Counted from the stretch's first letter, positions 10,957 through 25,900 are shown. The stretch: 64,000 nt of DNA from Amborella trichopoda (GCF_000471905.2 NW_006499364.1:4645915-4709914), one strand, 5' to 3'. A program made the numbers and translations. The notes: generated by a model not told the origin, from the letters alone.

Positions 10957-13900
10957 CTGCAAACAAATCCACAAAAGTGTGACATTTTAGAATTGATTGG
11001 AGTGACCAATCAAGAATTATAGCATCACAAAAGATGTGAACTATTAACCATGTTTCAGATAACTCGACCTCCATGCAGAATTTGCACAAAAAGAATTTAA
11101 CTTTCCAGGAACTCATTCCCTACTCAAGTACATATTACAAAGATGACAAAGGGCCTAAAAATTTATAATTATTTGTTCCTGCCTAAAAGCACACCTTAAA
11201 ATGAACAAGGGCACAAGTGGAATACTGAATATCGCATATGTTTGTGAAAGGAATATATTCAGAGCAAAATAGACTGATTGCCAAAAGGACTCCAAGGATT
11301 GGTCTCTCCCGATATTGTAATTACAAACAAGATTCTTCAATTTATGTGCCTCTAGGGAAAATTGCAACAAATATGCAGCTTTAAACCAGAAGCAATTTGA
11401 AGAAACACACTTCTCAATTATGATCAGAGTGTCGCAGAATTTGATAAACACATACATGTTAGGAGCCAGTTGGGAGTGCTTCACAGGATGCTGAAGGACA
11501 AGTCATGTCCATCTTATTATATTTAACTTAAATACTATACTGTTGTCAGAAACACAGACAGAATCATGGATTCACATGCAAGGTCTACGACAGAAGGCCT
11601 GCGTTACAGCTAAAATGGGTGATCAATGACATGCATCAGCCAGAATGTTGGTGTCCAGATTGATTCACATGGTTGGCACCAAATAACTATTCCATAACAT
11701 GGTACCGCATAACAAGAAAAAATAAATCCCAGCACCCTCAACAATATTTGAACACAATATTAAAAAAACATAAGATAGCAACAAAGGCTGCCAAGACGTC
11801 TGTCTGCTGATCACAATGGTTGACACTAATGAGTCAAAGTAAAAGGTGAAGAAGAGCCCCTGCCGGCCTTCTTCATAACCTCAATCATTAGATTTACTAC
11901 GAAAGAGGAAAAGTTATCATAGTGCATAAAGGACAAGAGACAGCACGATGGAACTACAGCATCATAATAATCAAAGCAAAATTTGGGCAAAAATCGAAAG
12001 ATTCATAGCATCAGCATCATCATCATCATCATAGTCATCCAAGCCTTACCCCAATGATTTGGGGTTGGCTATATGCATCCAGTTACACCATGCCATAAAT
12101 TTAGAATTCATGATAACATGTGGCAAAACTTTACGCTGGCTGTCTACCTAATGCAACCACCTCCCTTACCTGGGCTTGGGACAGGTTTAGGGGAAAGTTT
12201 CAAGTCGTTACCCTTATTAGACCATATTCTTTACCAAATCCCCTGGAAGTGTAGTCACTTTTTTCTTCATAAACAGAATGCTTTCACCTCAATCACATAT
12301 ACAACTGTAACTGTTCGCACATTCTATGAAAGCCTTAAAACTCGAAAACCAATTTCTGAGATCCCTTATGAAATAAACACGATTTGTTTAGGTAATCATA
12401 GCATTTCAACAGGTTGTACACAAATTTAAGAACAATTCCAGGAAATCGAATTTTGAAAGAATGATTGCTCAGGAGAGAAGGTACTCCACAAGCACACATA
12501 TTGCAAAAGGCAAGAGAAATAAAAACAGGATATAAAGTTTCAAAAAAAAAAAAACAAGATTTAATTCAAAAATAGAGAATACCATATATATATATGAGTA
12601 ATGATCCTATAAAACCCTCCCACACCCATGTGTGTAGGACCCCAAAGGATCACCATTAAATTTGGCACAGATCTCTAGAAAAGTTATCACATGGGTGTGG
12701 GACTTGACTTTTCTAGAGATCTGTGTAAAATTTAATGGTGATCCTTTGGGGTCCTACACACATGGATGTGGGAGACTCACAGAAGGTCTACTTTTCCGAA
12801 TAGAATTATATAACTTATAATATATATATATACTATATATAATAATATATATATAGTATACTATACGTACACCTAACTAAANNNNNNNNNNNNNNNNNNN
12901 NNNNNNNNNNNNNNNNNNNNNNNNNNNNNNNNNNNNNNNNNNNNNNNNNNNNNNNNNNNNNNNNNNNNNNNNNNNNNNNNNNNNNNNNNNNNNNNNNNNN
13001 NNNNNNNNNNNNNNNNNNNNNNNNNNNNNNNNNNNNNNNNNNNNNNNNNNNNNNNNNNNNNNNNNNNNNNNNNNNNNNNNNNNNNNNNNNNNNNNNNNNN
13101 NNNNNNNNNNNNNNNNNNNNNNNNNNNNNNNNNNNNNNNNNNNNNNNNNNNNNNNNNNNNNNNNNNNNNNNNNNNNNNNNNNNNNNNNNNNNNNNNNNNN
13201 NNNNNNNNNNNNNNNNNNNNNNNNNNNNNNNNNNNNNNNNNNNNNNNNNNNNNNNNNNNNNNNNNNNNNNNNNNNNNNNNNNNNNNNNNNNNNNNNNNNN
13301 NNNNNNNNNNNNNNNNNNNNNNNNNNNNNNNNNNNNNNNNNNNNNNNNNNNNNNNNNNNNNNNNNNNNNNNCCGAGTGGGATAGTCATTCTTATCTCTAT
13401 TCTAGTGGGAGTGAGGGAACGGACTCATAGCTGTCCCCCCCGGAAGCCCCCAAAAAGCGTGAGGGGGGGAACAGCATTAAAATCGTTAAAGGAAATTAAC
13501 ATTCAAACAAGAATGAAGTCCAATGTAACGACTAACCAGGCAAACAGCAGACCAAGGTTCCATTATCATCATATTCTGCCTTTCTTTTGATACGCTCCCA
13601 TACCAAGCTACCTAATGTGTCTAAAATATTCGTAACAAGAACGAATAGTGTAGGATAAAACTCTTTTACGGATGTATCAGATAGAAGCCTAGTGACCTGC
13701 AACAGCAAACAAAATCGAGAAAAGATAAATAAATAAATAAACTCGCATACTTACTTTAGAATTAAAAAAAAACAAAGACTCGATTATCACACTTTGCTCT
13801 AGAATTTTACAATGTTGAATTTTTATTGGCACGCAATAAAACAAAGAAGATTTTGGAGTAAGAAGACTTTTACTTTTAAATACTCTATACAACTTTATTT

Positions 13901-16900
13901 ACTAAGCACAGGAATTGTCATTCCATATTATAATTTATGACTAATAATATCCTTCCCTTATATTGAAGAGATGATGATTATAGGTCTTAGCAAGAGATAC
14001 CTATAGAGGAGATGACATGAGAAAGATAGAAGTGTCATAAACTACAAAAAAATAATGAGACACAACTGGTGAAATATATAAAATAAAACATTAAATTCTA
14101 ACTAAAAACATATGAATTTTTCAAACTTTACAAAATGAGAAACAATGCTTGTTTTCTAAATAGTATATTGTAAATTTTAAAAATCACAATCAAAAGAAAT
14201 GAATTACATCATAGACAATTTGAAAATATAAAAATTAATAATTAAGAAGTTTAAAATTTCGTAAAGAATACTAGAAGAAGAAATAATGTAATTATAATAT
14301 TTTTATAAAAAATAACAGAATGTGATACCTTATAAGATAAAAAAAAATTTCAAAACCAAGAGATTAAGAGCGACATAATGCAGATGGAAAATAGCAAGGG
14401 AAGCTGGAAGAGATAGGAGCAAAAATAAATAATAATTTTTGATAAGTAACATGCATAATTAAATAAATATTACTTAAGATTCTCGAAAAGTTAAAGCAAG
14501 TATATTAATCACATGTTTTTTTGAAATTATAAATTCATAATTACAAAACCATAAAATATAATTATAAAAATTATTAAAATACAAAATTAGCAATTATATC
14601 TATACTTTTTCGAAAATTCTAAAAATAACACCAATATTTCATTTAACTTAAAAATAAAGTAAGGCTCTTCGAACATGAATATTGAAATTAAAAATATATA
14701 AATTATTCAAATGTTACAAATATGTTTAACAAAGTTCCTATACATAGTATTGATAGAAATATTATAAATAAGAAAATTGGATTATATGTTTGTGGATCTG
14801 AAATTTTAAGGCATTAGAATTTATTAGTGAATTATTTTTTGTTTTTCAGTAGAAATGTATTAAGATCAAAATTCATTTTTAACAATGATTTTTAAGATCA
14901 AATTCATTTTTGACAATAATTTTTGTGCTTTGAAAATAATGACCAATTTCTACAAAAATCCTTAAATGCTTTGCAAAGACTATGCTGACCCTTCTAAGAA
15001 ATAGGTAGAGGCATCCATCTTTTCATGCTGTTTTACTCTTCAAATAATTTTATTTTTTTGAATGAGCTATTACTATATTACCTATATCCATTGCCATAAA
15101 ATTATTAATGCCACCTATATTAAAATATTCTAGCAAGGAGAGAGAGAGGGGGAGAGATCACATTATGCAAAAAATAAGGGAGCATTTATTAAAGATAAAG
15201 GGAGAGATAATGCATGGAATTTGAGATGTGAGCGGATAGGTAAAGATTGGGTTTCAATATGCATGTTAAGAGAGAGATTGAGATAAATCAAATATTTTCA
15301 ATGAAATGATAGGGGGAGAGAGAGTGAGAAAGAGAGAAGGAAAAGAGGGGAGAGAAGGAAAAGACATGGAAGAGAGACAATGATAGGGTGACAGATGGGA
15401 TATGTTGAGAGAGAGAGAGAGCATGAAAAGATCTAACAGAGAGAGAGAGAGCAGGTAAAAATCTAAAAAAGAGGAACATGTTAATAAATCATTTAAGAGA
15501 GTGCATGAAAAAAGGAAAGCATTTTTTTAAAATAGAGAGAGAGGGCATGGACATAGAGAGAAACGTTTCTCCTACCACTTAATAATAGGAATTGTTATAG
15601 AGATATACATTAATAACTCATTTAAGAGAGTGTATGAAAAGGGGGAAAAAAGTATCACTTTCCAATATGAATAATGCAAAAAATTAAAGACAAAATATTG
15701 AAATGGATATAATATAAAAGGAAAAGGATAGAATTGAAAACAAAAAAAGGACACTTGGCCAAAGAATAAAAAGGGTCCTCCTCTCGATTTATATAAAACA
15801 GACAATAGTACATATGATGAAATTGGGCAAATATAACATATTCTAGGGCCACTCCCTCGCAAAAGTTCCCAGGTTAGGTACATAGATAATATGTTATACA
15901 TACATGTAATGTAGGGGCACTCCAGGGGAAGTAATCCCATGTGCTCTCTAAACAGGGAACTTTGAGCAAGCAACGATCTCGCCCCTACCCCCGCAAACAA
16001 CAATAATGACCAAAGAGCCTGGAGCAAATGATGATTATGATTTACACCGACTAGTTAACTATCAAAGACCCATATCCATCACAAAAAGTTTAAACAGCGA
16101 CAGCAAATGTGAAGAAGACGGTACACAATTTGTGACAAATGTGAAAATGCAAGGACAGAGAGGCTCTCAACAACAGCTTGCATGTGAATCATATAAGTCC
16201 ATCTCAGATTCTTACCTTGATAGACAGTTTCAGAGCTGTTACACGATCTTCAAATTTCCATGCTTTAGCTATTTCATCATTTAATTCACGCAACCTCAAC
16301 ACATAATCCTGTTGGGTGATGACTTTCACTTCCTGTACAGCTATCTTTTGGGGATCATCTAGTTCTTCCAGGCGCAAGGTTGTTAGAGACCTTCCAGATG
16401 CTACATAGTGCATCAAGCACACTTGTTTCAGATAAAGCCTTATAAATATAGATTCATTGTATTATGCAAAGAAGTGTTTCCAATGAAAAAGGATCCCACC
16501 ACTATATCAGAAACCAGACCTTTGGCATTTCTGAAAATAACATCAGATGTCTGTGCACCAAGATAATTGAGGTAGGCATCAGAAGCATAAAATAATATAA
16601 ATGCAAAGATGGTAACAAAAGGAAAATATTCAAGGGTAAAACTAGCTTCTACGAAAATGATGAAAGTACATGAAACTTCCAGAGATGGATAAATCTAAAA
16701 GATCCATGTGCTCTACAAGTTTTGAGAGTGTTCAACCTTCAAACGATTTGAACAATAAAGCTAAATTTTACAAAATCCATCAAATGACAACCTAAGGATT
16801 GTCTTTTTATCAAAAATGCAAAAGGGAGGATGAATAATAGTATACCCATTAAAATGACATAAGTAATCTTTTTATCAAAAATGCAAATGGGAGGATGAAT

Positions 16901-19900
16901 AATAGGTATACCCATTTACATGATATAAGTAGTTTTTTCTAATGCAAAATGCCAAAAGGCTTGAATGGGTATTCCAATCATCACAATCAATAACTAAATC
17001 CTATTCCAAGCTGAGCTACCCAATGTATTCCCCCAGTTCTAGAGTTTAGGGTACAAACCTTTCCATTCATTCCCCCATTTATATTGATAAAGGTCTAGGG
17101 TACAAACCTCTCCATTGACGACAAAGCTGAACTACCCAATTTATTCCCGCAGTTTTAGAGTTTTATTGAAGCCATATAATCAAATCAACTTGATTTTCCA
17201 GGGAAAACTCTCAAACATTGGCTATGATTGGCTACCACATTCAAATACCAAACACCATACTGTTAATTAACAGCCTCATGAATTCTATAAAAAAGGGATT
17301 ACTCTCTTAAGTTGAAGATATGTGTCTAAAATAAAGAAGGAAAATAAACTTACTGATGCAATTCTGATTGTCTTCGCAACGGGGAACTTTTGCATTAAGG
17401 TCCTGTTAAAGTTGACCCATTCCTTTCTAGATACCTCATGTAATTCCTTCAGGTCCCCTCCTACAGCAGTTTTAGATACAAATTTGACATCTTCACCCAT
17501 GAAAATCACAGGTTCCACATTGTGTTGTGTCAATGGATCACTGAAAGAAACCTTCTCCCTATCTGAACAATGATTCTAAAGAAAGAGAACCATTACATAC
17601 ATTTCATTAATTAGTAATACGAAAAAACAATTATAAAAAAAAATTCTAAAAAAAAATTACAGACTATGCAAGTACTAACAATATATTATCAACCTAAACT
17701 TCAAAAACACAGCCTATTTTTTTTCTGACAGGAAAAAGAACCCTTTTTTTTTAAACGCCAAGGCCATTTTTACCAGGCAAACAATCTTTACACAACTTGA
17801 TTCTAAATATATGATGGATGGAAACATTGATATTAGTCTTTATTTTTATTCAACTTTAAAGGATGTATGCTAAAGTTTTCTTTTAGGGCTTATTTCTAGG
17901 GTTTTTAGTTTTTTTGGGATTCTAAGGTTCTTATATTTTTTTGTTTATTTTATAGAAGCTATTCACAAGTACTATTCATGAGTACCATTCATGGGTACTA
18001 TTCACAGGGGTAAAATTGTTATTAAGAAATTTAAGTTTTAAGTTAGGATAGGTCATTTTAATCGGACATGTAATGTCTTTGAACATTGAATTATAATATA
18101 AAAGAGATGTGTGGGGCCTTGAGAGGGGAATTCCACATTTTTAGAAATTGAAAAAGAGAAAACATAGGCTTTTGGAACCCTAGTTTGGGGTATGGAGAAG
18201 AACCCTAGGTTTCTTCGACTTGTGCTTGTGTTTGGCTTGCTCCTTGTTGTTTTTACTGTTTCCCTCAAATTTCGCTGCATCAATATACACTACTTGAATC
18301 AAAGTGATGTATTTAAAGTTTCTGCCGTAAAAAATTGTACCAATGGTAGAGGATGATGTTCTATATGAGCAGAAGACGTTTTATTGGTAATCTCCCAATG
18401 CAAACCAAAACACGAGGGTCAGATAAGTCCTCAACTTTGTCCAATTGTAGAGCCATAACTGTAATATCAAGAGTTACTATAACTATAATGTTCCCATGTT
18501 ATCTTTTGCTTTTTCCTTTCTTTTTGAGAAATATATTCTCTAATGTTATCAAAGTGTCAAAGCATTCAAGGGCTATGTTGATTTACTCATGACACTAAAA
18601 TGTCCAGAAGAATGAGCAATGATCTACATCAAAAGACTATTTTAGATCACAGCATCACTAAGGTATACATTGCACCATTAAAATTAAATCTAAGAATAAA
18701 GTACAAGGAGTTGGACAATAAAATCATCTTCAAAAAGTCTAGCACAAAATTTAAATAACATCAGTCCAAAGAAATGCAACTCTCATGCTTACACCTTCCA
18801 TGTTAAGTTCTTTTTAAATTTTGAATATATGTGGTGTGTGTGTGTATCTATAAATATATACGTGCATGTATGAGAAAGCATATGGTATGTTCCTTTCCAA
18901 ATGTGGTTGCCTTCAAAAATCCATCGTATAGATGGATTTAGGATCTAAAATACATCCTTATCAACTAGATGCAAGTCTGCTACAAATCCATGATATAACA
19001 ACCTAAAAGAGTAGTGCAGATCTATTGATCTGCAAAGGATTACAATGAACAGTCAAAGACAAATTTAAAATAGTTGAATTTTTAAGGTTCAATATTTTTC
19101 TTTAACATTCATGGGCATGATGGTCGCGATTATCAACCAGTGAAACTTTAGGTCCAACATGCATCTTTAAATGAAAGGAGGTCGAATTTGAATCAGAGCA
19201 TCAGGTGACAAATCAATATACATGTGTGCAAGTATGTCCATGCACGTGTGTATGAAAAAAAGGAAGGATCCCAAAATAGAAACCAATGTGGCACATAATT
19301 CCATAAATTTCCTATATTCTTAGTAGCACACATATTAGCCAAACTATCACCCATCACATTCACCTCTTAAAGACATTAGCAAAACCCATAATACAATAGT
19401 TTGACATGAGGTCCTTCATTACCACAAGACTGTCATCTGTCATTGGATTAAGAAGCCCTTTCAGCCATCAAATGACCATCAAGATGAAATGTACAACAAA
19501 ACTTTCAGAATACTTTATTAAAATCTGCTCTCTTGATTGCTTAAACATATTTGGAGCTATTGCCTGGAGATCCACGAAAGACATGCCTGAGGAATACGTG
19601 CTTAGAACTCAATTATATATGAAAATCTGTTATTCTTAGAACTAGACAGCTATGAAACAAGGGCACGAGTGCTGCGCATGTTTAGGAGAATCCGACACAC
19701 CAACACACTATACACGAATGCATACTCATGAAATACGCATTGAAGTGCATGTCTGAAATTTTTCATTTTTTGGATTCGCAGACACGACGTGTCTGCCTTG
19801 TAGACACACGAATCCACAGGCAGAACAAGATCTGCTTCTGCATTTTGTATGGCACGTGTCTGTTTTGAAATACATTGGGACCGTACATGTCTTATGGACA

Positions 19901-22900
19901 AACATGTCTTTGATTTGGACCAACATGTTCAACTTTTGTCAAGCTAACTTCATTCTTCATTGTCATTCTCCTTTCCACCTCTCCTCTCTTCTTATCCCAC
20001 TCTCTTAGAACTTTATCACTCCATCTCTTTTTCCCCCCTTTTCTCTTTTCATCCTTTCGGCAGGTACAACCATCCAAAACTATGGTTCTCAAACTCAACT
20101 GCAGCCAAACTCTGAGCACCCGATCTGTGGACTGTCTTCACTACCTTCTCATCATTAGCTGAGCACCCAATTGGTTGGTGGCCCCTATTCTTTTTTGATA
20201 ATCACACCCCTCCAATGGCTGCCTTCTCTCTTTTCTCTTTCTCGATTTCTTCTTAAACTTGTATTTTTTTGTATAGAGCACTCAACAAGGTGGACTGCCT
20301 CCTTTTGAGTGACTTGAACCCTTTCTCCCCATCTTAGCCTCTCCTCCCACTTTAGTTCTCCTGTCTCCACTCAATCTCTTCACCCACTCTCCATCTCACT
20401 TCTACACTAAATACTCTAATCTCTCCAACCCCTTCCTTTCTCACACCTCCCCCCCCCCCCCACCACGCCTTTCCATACAAAACAATTTGTGTATAAAGAG
20501 CATTCTGTGGGCTGCCTTTCTCTCACTTCTAATGAGAACATATTGAAATTTAGTAATATAGTGTCACCGTCTTCAAAAAAAGACTTATTAATAAAAAGTC
20601 ATAAATTAATTTTACATAAATATGCATAATTTTACATAACTATGCATATAGACAGGCATAAGTTGTACGGTTGTGTTGTACTGGACTTAGCAAGTATCGA
20701 TAAGTGAATCAGGTTCCTCGAATCCTAGTCAGACAGCATTCTTTTTATGGTTTAGGTTTAGAAAAGATAATTTATAGGTGTGTGCATGGATGTAGGAGAA
20801 ACTAATGTTTTTATGGAATGAAAACAGCGTGAAAAAACAGGAGAAGTTAGAGTAGGTTGCAAGTAAGAGTTAAGGTTGAACAGATGATTACTGTTCTAAG
20901 AACAACAAGGTTTTGAAGAAGGTCGTGTAGGGTATAGTGAGGGGAGAGAAACTAACCTTATATTGAACAGGCACCAGAAAAAAATTAGGGTTAGGATGGA
21001 GATGGAAAGAACCCAACTTGGTAAGGAAGGAGTACCATACAAGTAAGGTTTTCATGGAATCAGCAGAAGAAGTCGTGTAATCTGGAGCACAGAAAAGATG
21101 GAATCAGCACAGCCAAAGCTCACAAAGAAGCAATTTTATTACTCAAAGCAAGGTTCTGGCCCTTGGCCTTCACAAGTATTTATAGCGACTTTTGACCCCA
21201 ATCCTACCTTGGCCAAGACACCAAGCAATCTCAAGACTTGCCTAAGCCTCCTAGTACATAAAAAAGGGTACCCACATAATTAGGAAACAATGTCACTTAA
21301 ACGTAAAAGAAACTCAAACAAATGGGAAACTAAGAAGTCCTATCATACAAGGTAGAGCTCCATTTACAAATAGAACTTCAATGCAATAAAGCAATAAGGA
21401 AAACTTATCCTAATGGGACCCACATGGTCTCCTAGGGGGACCTATATCTGATGATGCGCAAAGTGCATCAAGTGGACAGAGTGGTGAGTATCTCCTACGG
21501 GAGCAGCATATTCCTCCTAATTCTTGTGTATCTCAGGAGGACATGAACCCTAGGAGGGCTACCAAGAAGAATAAGAAGAGCAAGCATTGCTTGGGATGAT
21601 TTTCTAGTTATTTACGGTTACTTTAGGTTATTTTAATTGCTTTTACTTTCTGGACAAGTTGGGGACTTTCTAGCCATTTTAGTCAAGGCCATTTATTTTT
21701 CAAGTAACTTAAGTGGGGACTTTTGGAGTAATTTTAATTATTTTATGGATATTTAATGTCCTTAGAATATTAAATAATACTATTAAAGGGGTTTGTGGGG
21801 CATAGAGGGAGGATACCAGTGATTTTCATATTGGAAAAAAAAAAGACAGAAAAACTGAGGATTTGAAATCCTAGTTGGGTTGAGGAAGAAACCCTAGGTT
21901 TCTTCTATTGTTTCTTCTATTGGTTACTTGTGCTTGGTCGGTCTGAAATATTGCTGATTCTCTATCCTTCTTTAAATTTTCTACATCAATTTGGTATCAG
22001 AGCTCAGGATTCTTCGACCGTAAGGCTAGATAACTACAACCAAGTATGGAGTTTGTTGATTTCGGGCTAAGGTTTGCTGCTATCAGCCAACTTTTTGTTG
22101 ATTTCAGCCCAAGGTTTGCTAAATTTTGCCAAGATCTTGCAGATCTCAGTTAGGTTTTATTCGTTTTCTGCCCAGGTTTCATGATTTCCATGAACCCAAT
22201 AGCAAGGAGAAGGGATCATGGAAAGAGGATTTTTCTAGACTCACTTCGTGACCTCGGAGGAGAGGATTAAAGACCTCAGAAAGCAAGATTGGCAGCTTAC
22301 GCAGCAACTCGAGGACATCAATAATGGGCAAGAAGGTGATCTTTCCACCCACGAAGATGTCAAATTTAATACTTTTCACCATCGTGCTCCATATGTGGAG
22401 TTGAGAGAGGAGGATAGCGACGGAAGACCTAGACGTGAGAGGCACCACTCTAAAGTTATCGACATGAAGGTTGATATTCCTGACTTTGACGTTATCCGGA
22501 GAGTTTATCAACTGGTTAAATACTATAGAAACATTTTTTGGCTGATAAGTAGGTTACAAAAAATAAAAAGGTAAAGATTATTGACATAAAGTTGAAGAAA
22601 GGTGCCTTGGCATGGTGGGAACAACTTGAGACTAAAAGAGGGAAAATGGAAAAGCTCAAAATTAATACGTCGGATAGGATGAAAAGACATTAAATGAAAA
22701 ATACCGACCTGAAATTATCTAAAGTCCCTTTGTCATAGGACGAATAACCTTCATTAAGGAAAACAGAATGTGAAAGAGGAGACTGATTAATTTCATCAAT
22801 TGATGGCTCGAAGTAATGAGGTTGAAAGAGAGGAACAATCCCTAGCTTGCTATGTAGGTGGACTTAAAACACCTATAAAAGATGCGATGGTGCCATAGCG

Positions 22901-25900
22901 TTACTGGACTTTATATGAAACTTACAACCTTGCAATTAAGGTTGAAGCTCAACAGAGGCGTCCATCATCAAGGTGGGGCGAAGTCCAGGCTGATACAACT
23001 GGCCGTTGAAGCAATTTTAGGGGTAAAAGTGGGAATTTTGTACGACCTGTTAGATCGACCAAACAGCAGGATACTATGGGTCTTGGTCTTGGGGGCAGTA
23101 CTAGTTAACCAAATCGCTCAAACAGCAGTCTTATTAAATTCTTTAAGCATAAAAGAATTAGACAAAAATCTTCTCAATGCCTGAATAGAAAATTAGTAAA
23201 CCATTCTGAGGAAGTTTTCAAAGAGGGTAGCAGGCATCATTTGATGGAGACTTTATTTATGATGTGGAACCTGAGGAAGAAGAGCCTAAAGTGACATTTA
23301 GTGACTATGGTGAGGCTTTGGTGATGCGGCACAGCATGATTATAACCTAAGCAGGAGACGAGGCAGATTGGTTGCGTACTAATATTTTTATGCTCGATGC
23401 ACTGCCTACGAGAAGATTCGAGATCTTATCATTGATGGGGGGAGTTACAAAAATATTGTTCCTCAGAAGATGCTGGACAAGCTGTAATTAAAGACAGAAA
23501 GCCATCAAAAGCCAAACAAGATAAGCTTGGTTCAAGAAAGGAAATGAGGTAACAGCTTCTAAACGCTATCCAGTTTCTTTTTCTATTGGAAAGCACTACA
23601 AAAATGAGATATGGGGTGATGGGTGATGGTATGCATGTGATGCATGTAATTTATTGTTGGGTAGACCATGGCAGTATGATAGGTGCACTATTCATGATGG
23701 GCTCAAAAAGACTTATTCCTTTGTCAAAGATGAGGTAAAAGAGGTTTTAGGTTGATCTAAGAGGGAAAATACAGCCAAATCAGATGAGGGGTGTATTAAC
23801 CATCTTTCTTTGGCAGAGGTTATAGATGGCCTAGAGGAGTGCAGTTGTCGTTTGGAGTGGTCTAAGTGGAGAAGCAGCCAGATAGTTCCATTCCACCTTA
23901 GTTAGAGCCCCTGGTGAGGCACTATAGTAATGTCATCTTGGATGATTTCTTGACGAGTTACCACCCATGCGGGATATCCAAGATCACATAGACTCATTCC
24001 AAGATCTAGCCCACTGAACAAGGCCGCATATAGAATGAGCACAAAGAAGTATGAAGAATTATAGAGACAGGTCACAAAGGTTCTACATAAGGGATTCATT
24101 CAAGAGAGCAGGAGTCTATGCGCAGTCACGGCCTTATTGACAAAGGATGGGAATTCGTGCATGTGTATGGACAGTAGGGCTATTAACAAGATCATGATCA
24201 AGTACTGCTTCCCAATTCCACACCTTGATGATATGTTGGATATGTTGGCTGGTGCTACTATGTTTTCGAAGATAGATATGAAAAGTGGATACCATCAAGT
24301 CCAAAATCGGCTTGGCCATGAGTGGAAGACTGCATTCAAAACACGAGAGAGCCTTTATAAACGGCTGGCGATGCCATTTGGCCTCTCCAATGCTTCAAAT
24401 ACTTTTATAAGGGTGATGAATTACGTGTTCCAACCTTTTATTCAGAAATTTGTAGTGGTCTACTTTAATGATATTCTAGCATACAGCATTAGTGAGCAGG
24501 AGCATATGGAGCACTGCGGTTGGTGTCTAACCTGCTACAAGGACAGTAGCTATATGTGAATCTTAAAAAGTGAGAATTCAAGACAAACAATCTTTCTTGG
24601 TTATATTGTCTAAGTTGAGGGCATTTAAGTTAACCAGAGGAAGGTAGCATCTACCAACGATTGGCCTACTCCTAGTACAATGCATGATATTCGCAGTTGT
24701 CATAGGTTGGCTACTTTCTAAAATAGGCCCTAAAGAAGGGGGCATTTGTATGGTGAAGCAAAAAATGACTAGGTGCTTATGTTGGCTCTTCCTAACTTTG
24801 GTAAAGTTTTCGAGCTGGATTATGATGCTTTGCAAGTAAGGAGTGGTGCAGTGTTGAGCCAAGAATGGCATCCTATTGCCTTCGCCCAGCGGCAATATTC
24901 TACATATGATGTGGAGTTTTATGTTATTATTCAAGCCTTCAGGCATGGGCACCACTATATGATCTAGAGGGAGTTTATTACATTCTTAGATCATGAAGCA
25001 TTGAAATACGTTACTGGGAAACATAAACTAAATCAGTGACATGCTAGTGGTAGCCTATTAGCAGGAGTGTACCTTTGTCATTTGGCATAAGGCAAGCAAT
25101 CAAAACAGAGTGCCAGATCCTTTGATTAAAAGATAAGCTTCACTGGCTACCATGACAAGTACTATCATTAAATTTGAATTTAGGAAGGATCTTTATACAG
25201 ATGATGTCCATTTCAAGGAGATTGTCGCATACCAATAAAACTGAAGGGCAAGTTCTACATGACAGCTATGAGACTAGCTTTGCTCTATGGTGTTGAATGA
25301 GTGTAGCGGAGATGAGGAAGTTGAGATGGATGAGTTGCAAGACAAGATGGGATAAAATTCGTAATGTAGGTGTGGCACCAATAGGTAATAAGATGAGAAA
25401 AAGTGGACTTAGGTGGGCTGGCCATGTATAGCGCCGACCAAATACAGCACCCGTTAGGAGGTGCGAGTTAGTTCAAGTCGAAGGACTTAAAAACGCAAAA
25501 GGTAGGCCCAAAAGGATGTGGTTGGAAGTAGTTCGAAAAGATATGAGGACTTATGGCCTCAATGAGGATATGGCCTTTAATAGAGCAGAATGGCGGACCA
25601 GGATTCGTGTAGCCAACAATTAAAGGGGAAAAAGCTATAATGATGATGATGAACTCTATTCCAAGGAGATATGGCTTCGGTGCCATGATGGAGTTAGTGG
25701 TGATTTTCTTATTCAAGACGAGTTTCTCTTTAAAGGAAAATGTCTTTGTACACCTGCAGGTTCCCTTAGACTCTCATAGCAGAGCTTCATGGAGGAGGTC
25801 TCAGTTTTGGTCTTGACAAAACCATAGCATTGATGGAGTCTAGATATTATCTGCCCAAATTTGAAGAAGGATGTTGCAATTTGCCGAGATACCGTAAGTG

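Noticed and set aside
11155-11484. extra VPS35L exon
   Set aside because: It has no family motif, and the exons at 13537-13696 and 10860-10956 already join in phase through a Glu codon.
12873-13388. 171-codon ORF over the gap
   Set aside because: Nearly all of it is the run of N.
15288-15479. 63-codon minus-strand ORF
   Set aside because: A translation of the purine-rich GA tract in an intron; only Ser/Leu/Phe/His.
19650-19932. minus-strand ORFs as a gene
   Set aside because: They are short and overlap a dispersed-repeat-like stretch rich in GACACG words.
21991-22003. tRNA gene fragments at TGGTATCAGAG motifs
   Set aside because: These words (also near 44514 and 4987) are primer-binding sites complementary to tRNA ends next to LTRs; no cloverleaf can be drawn.
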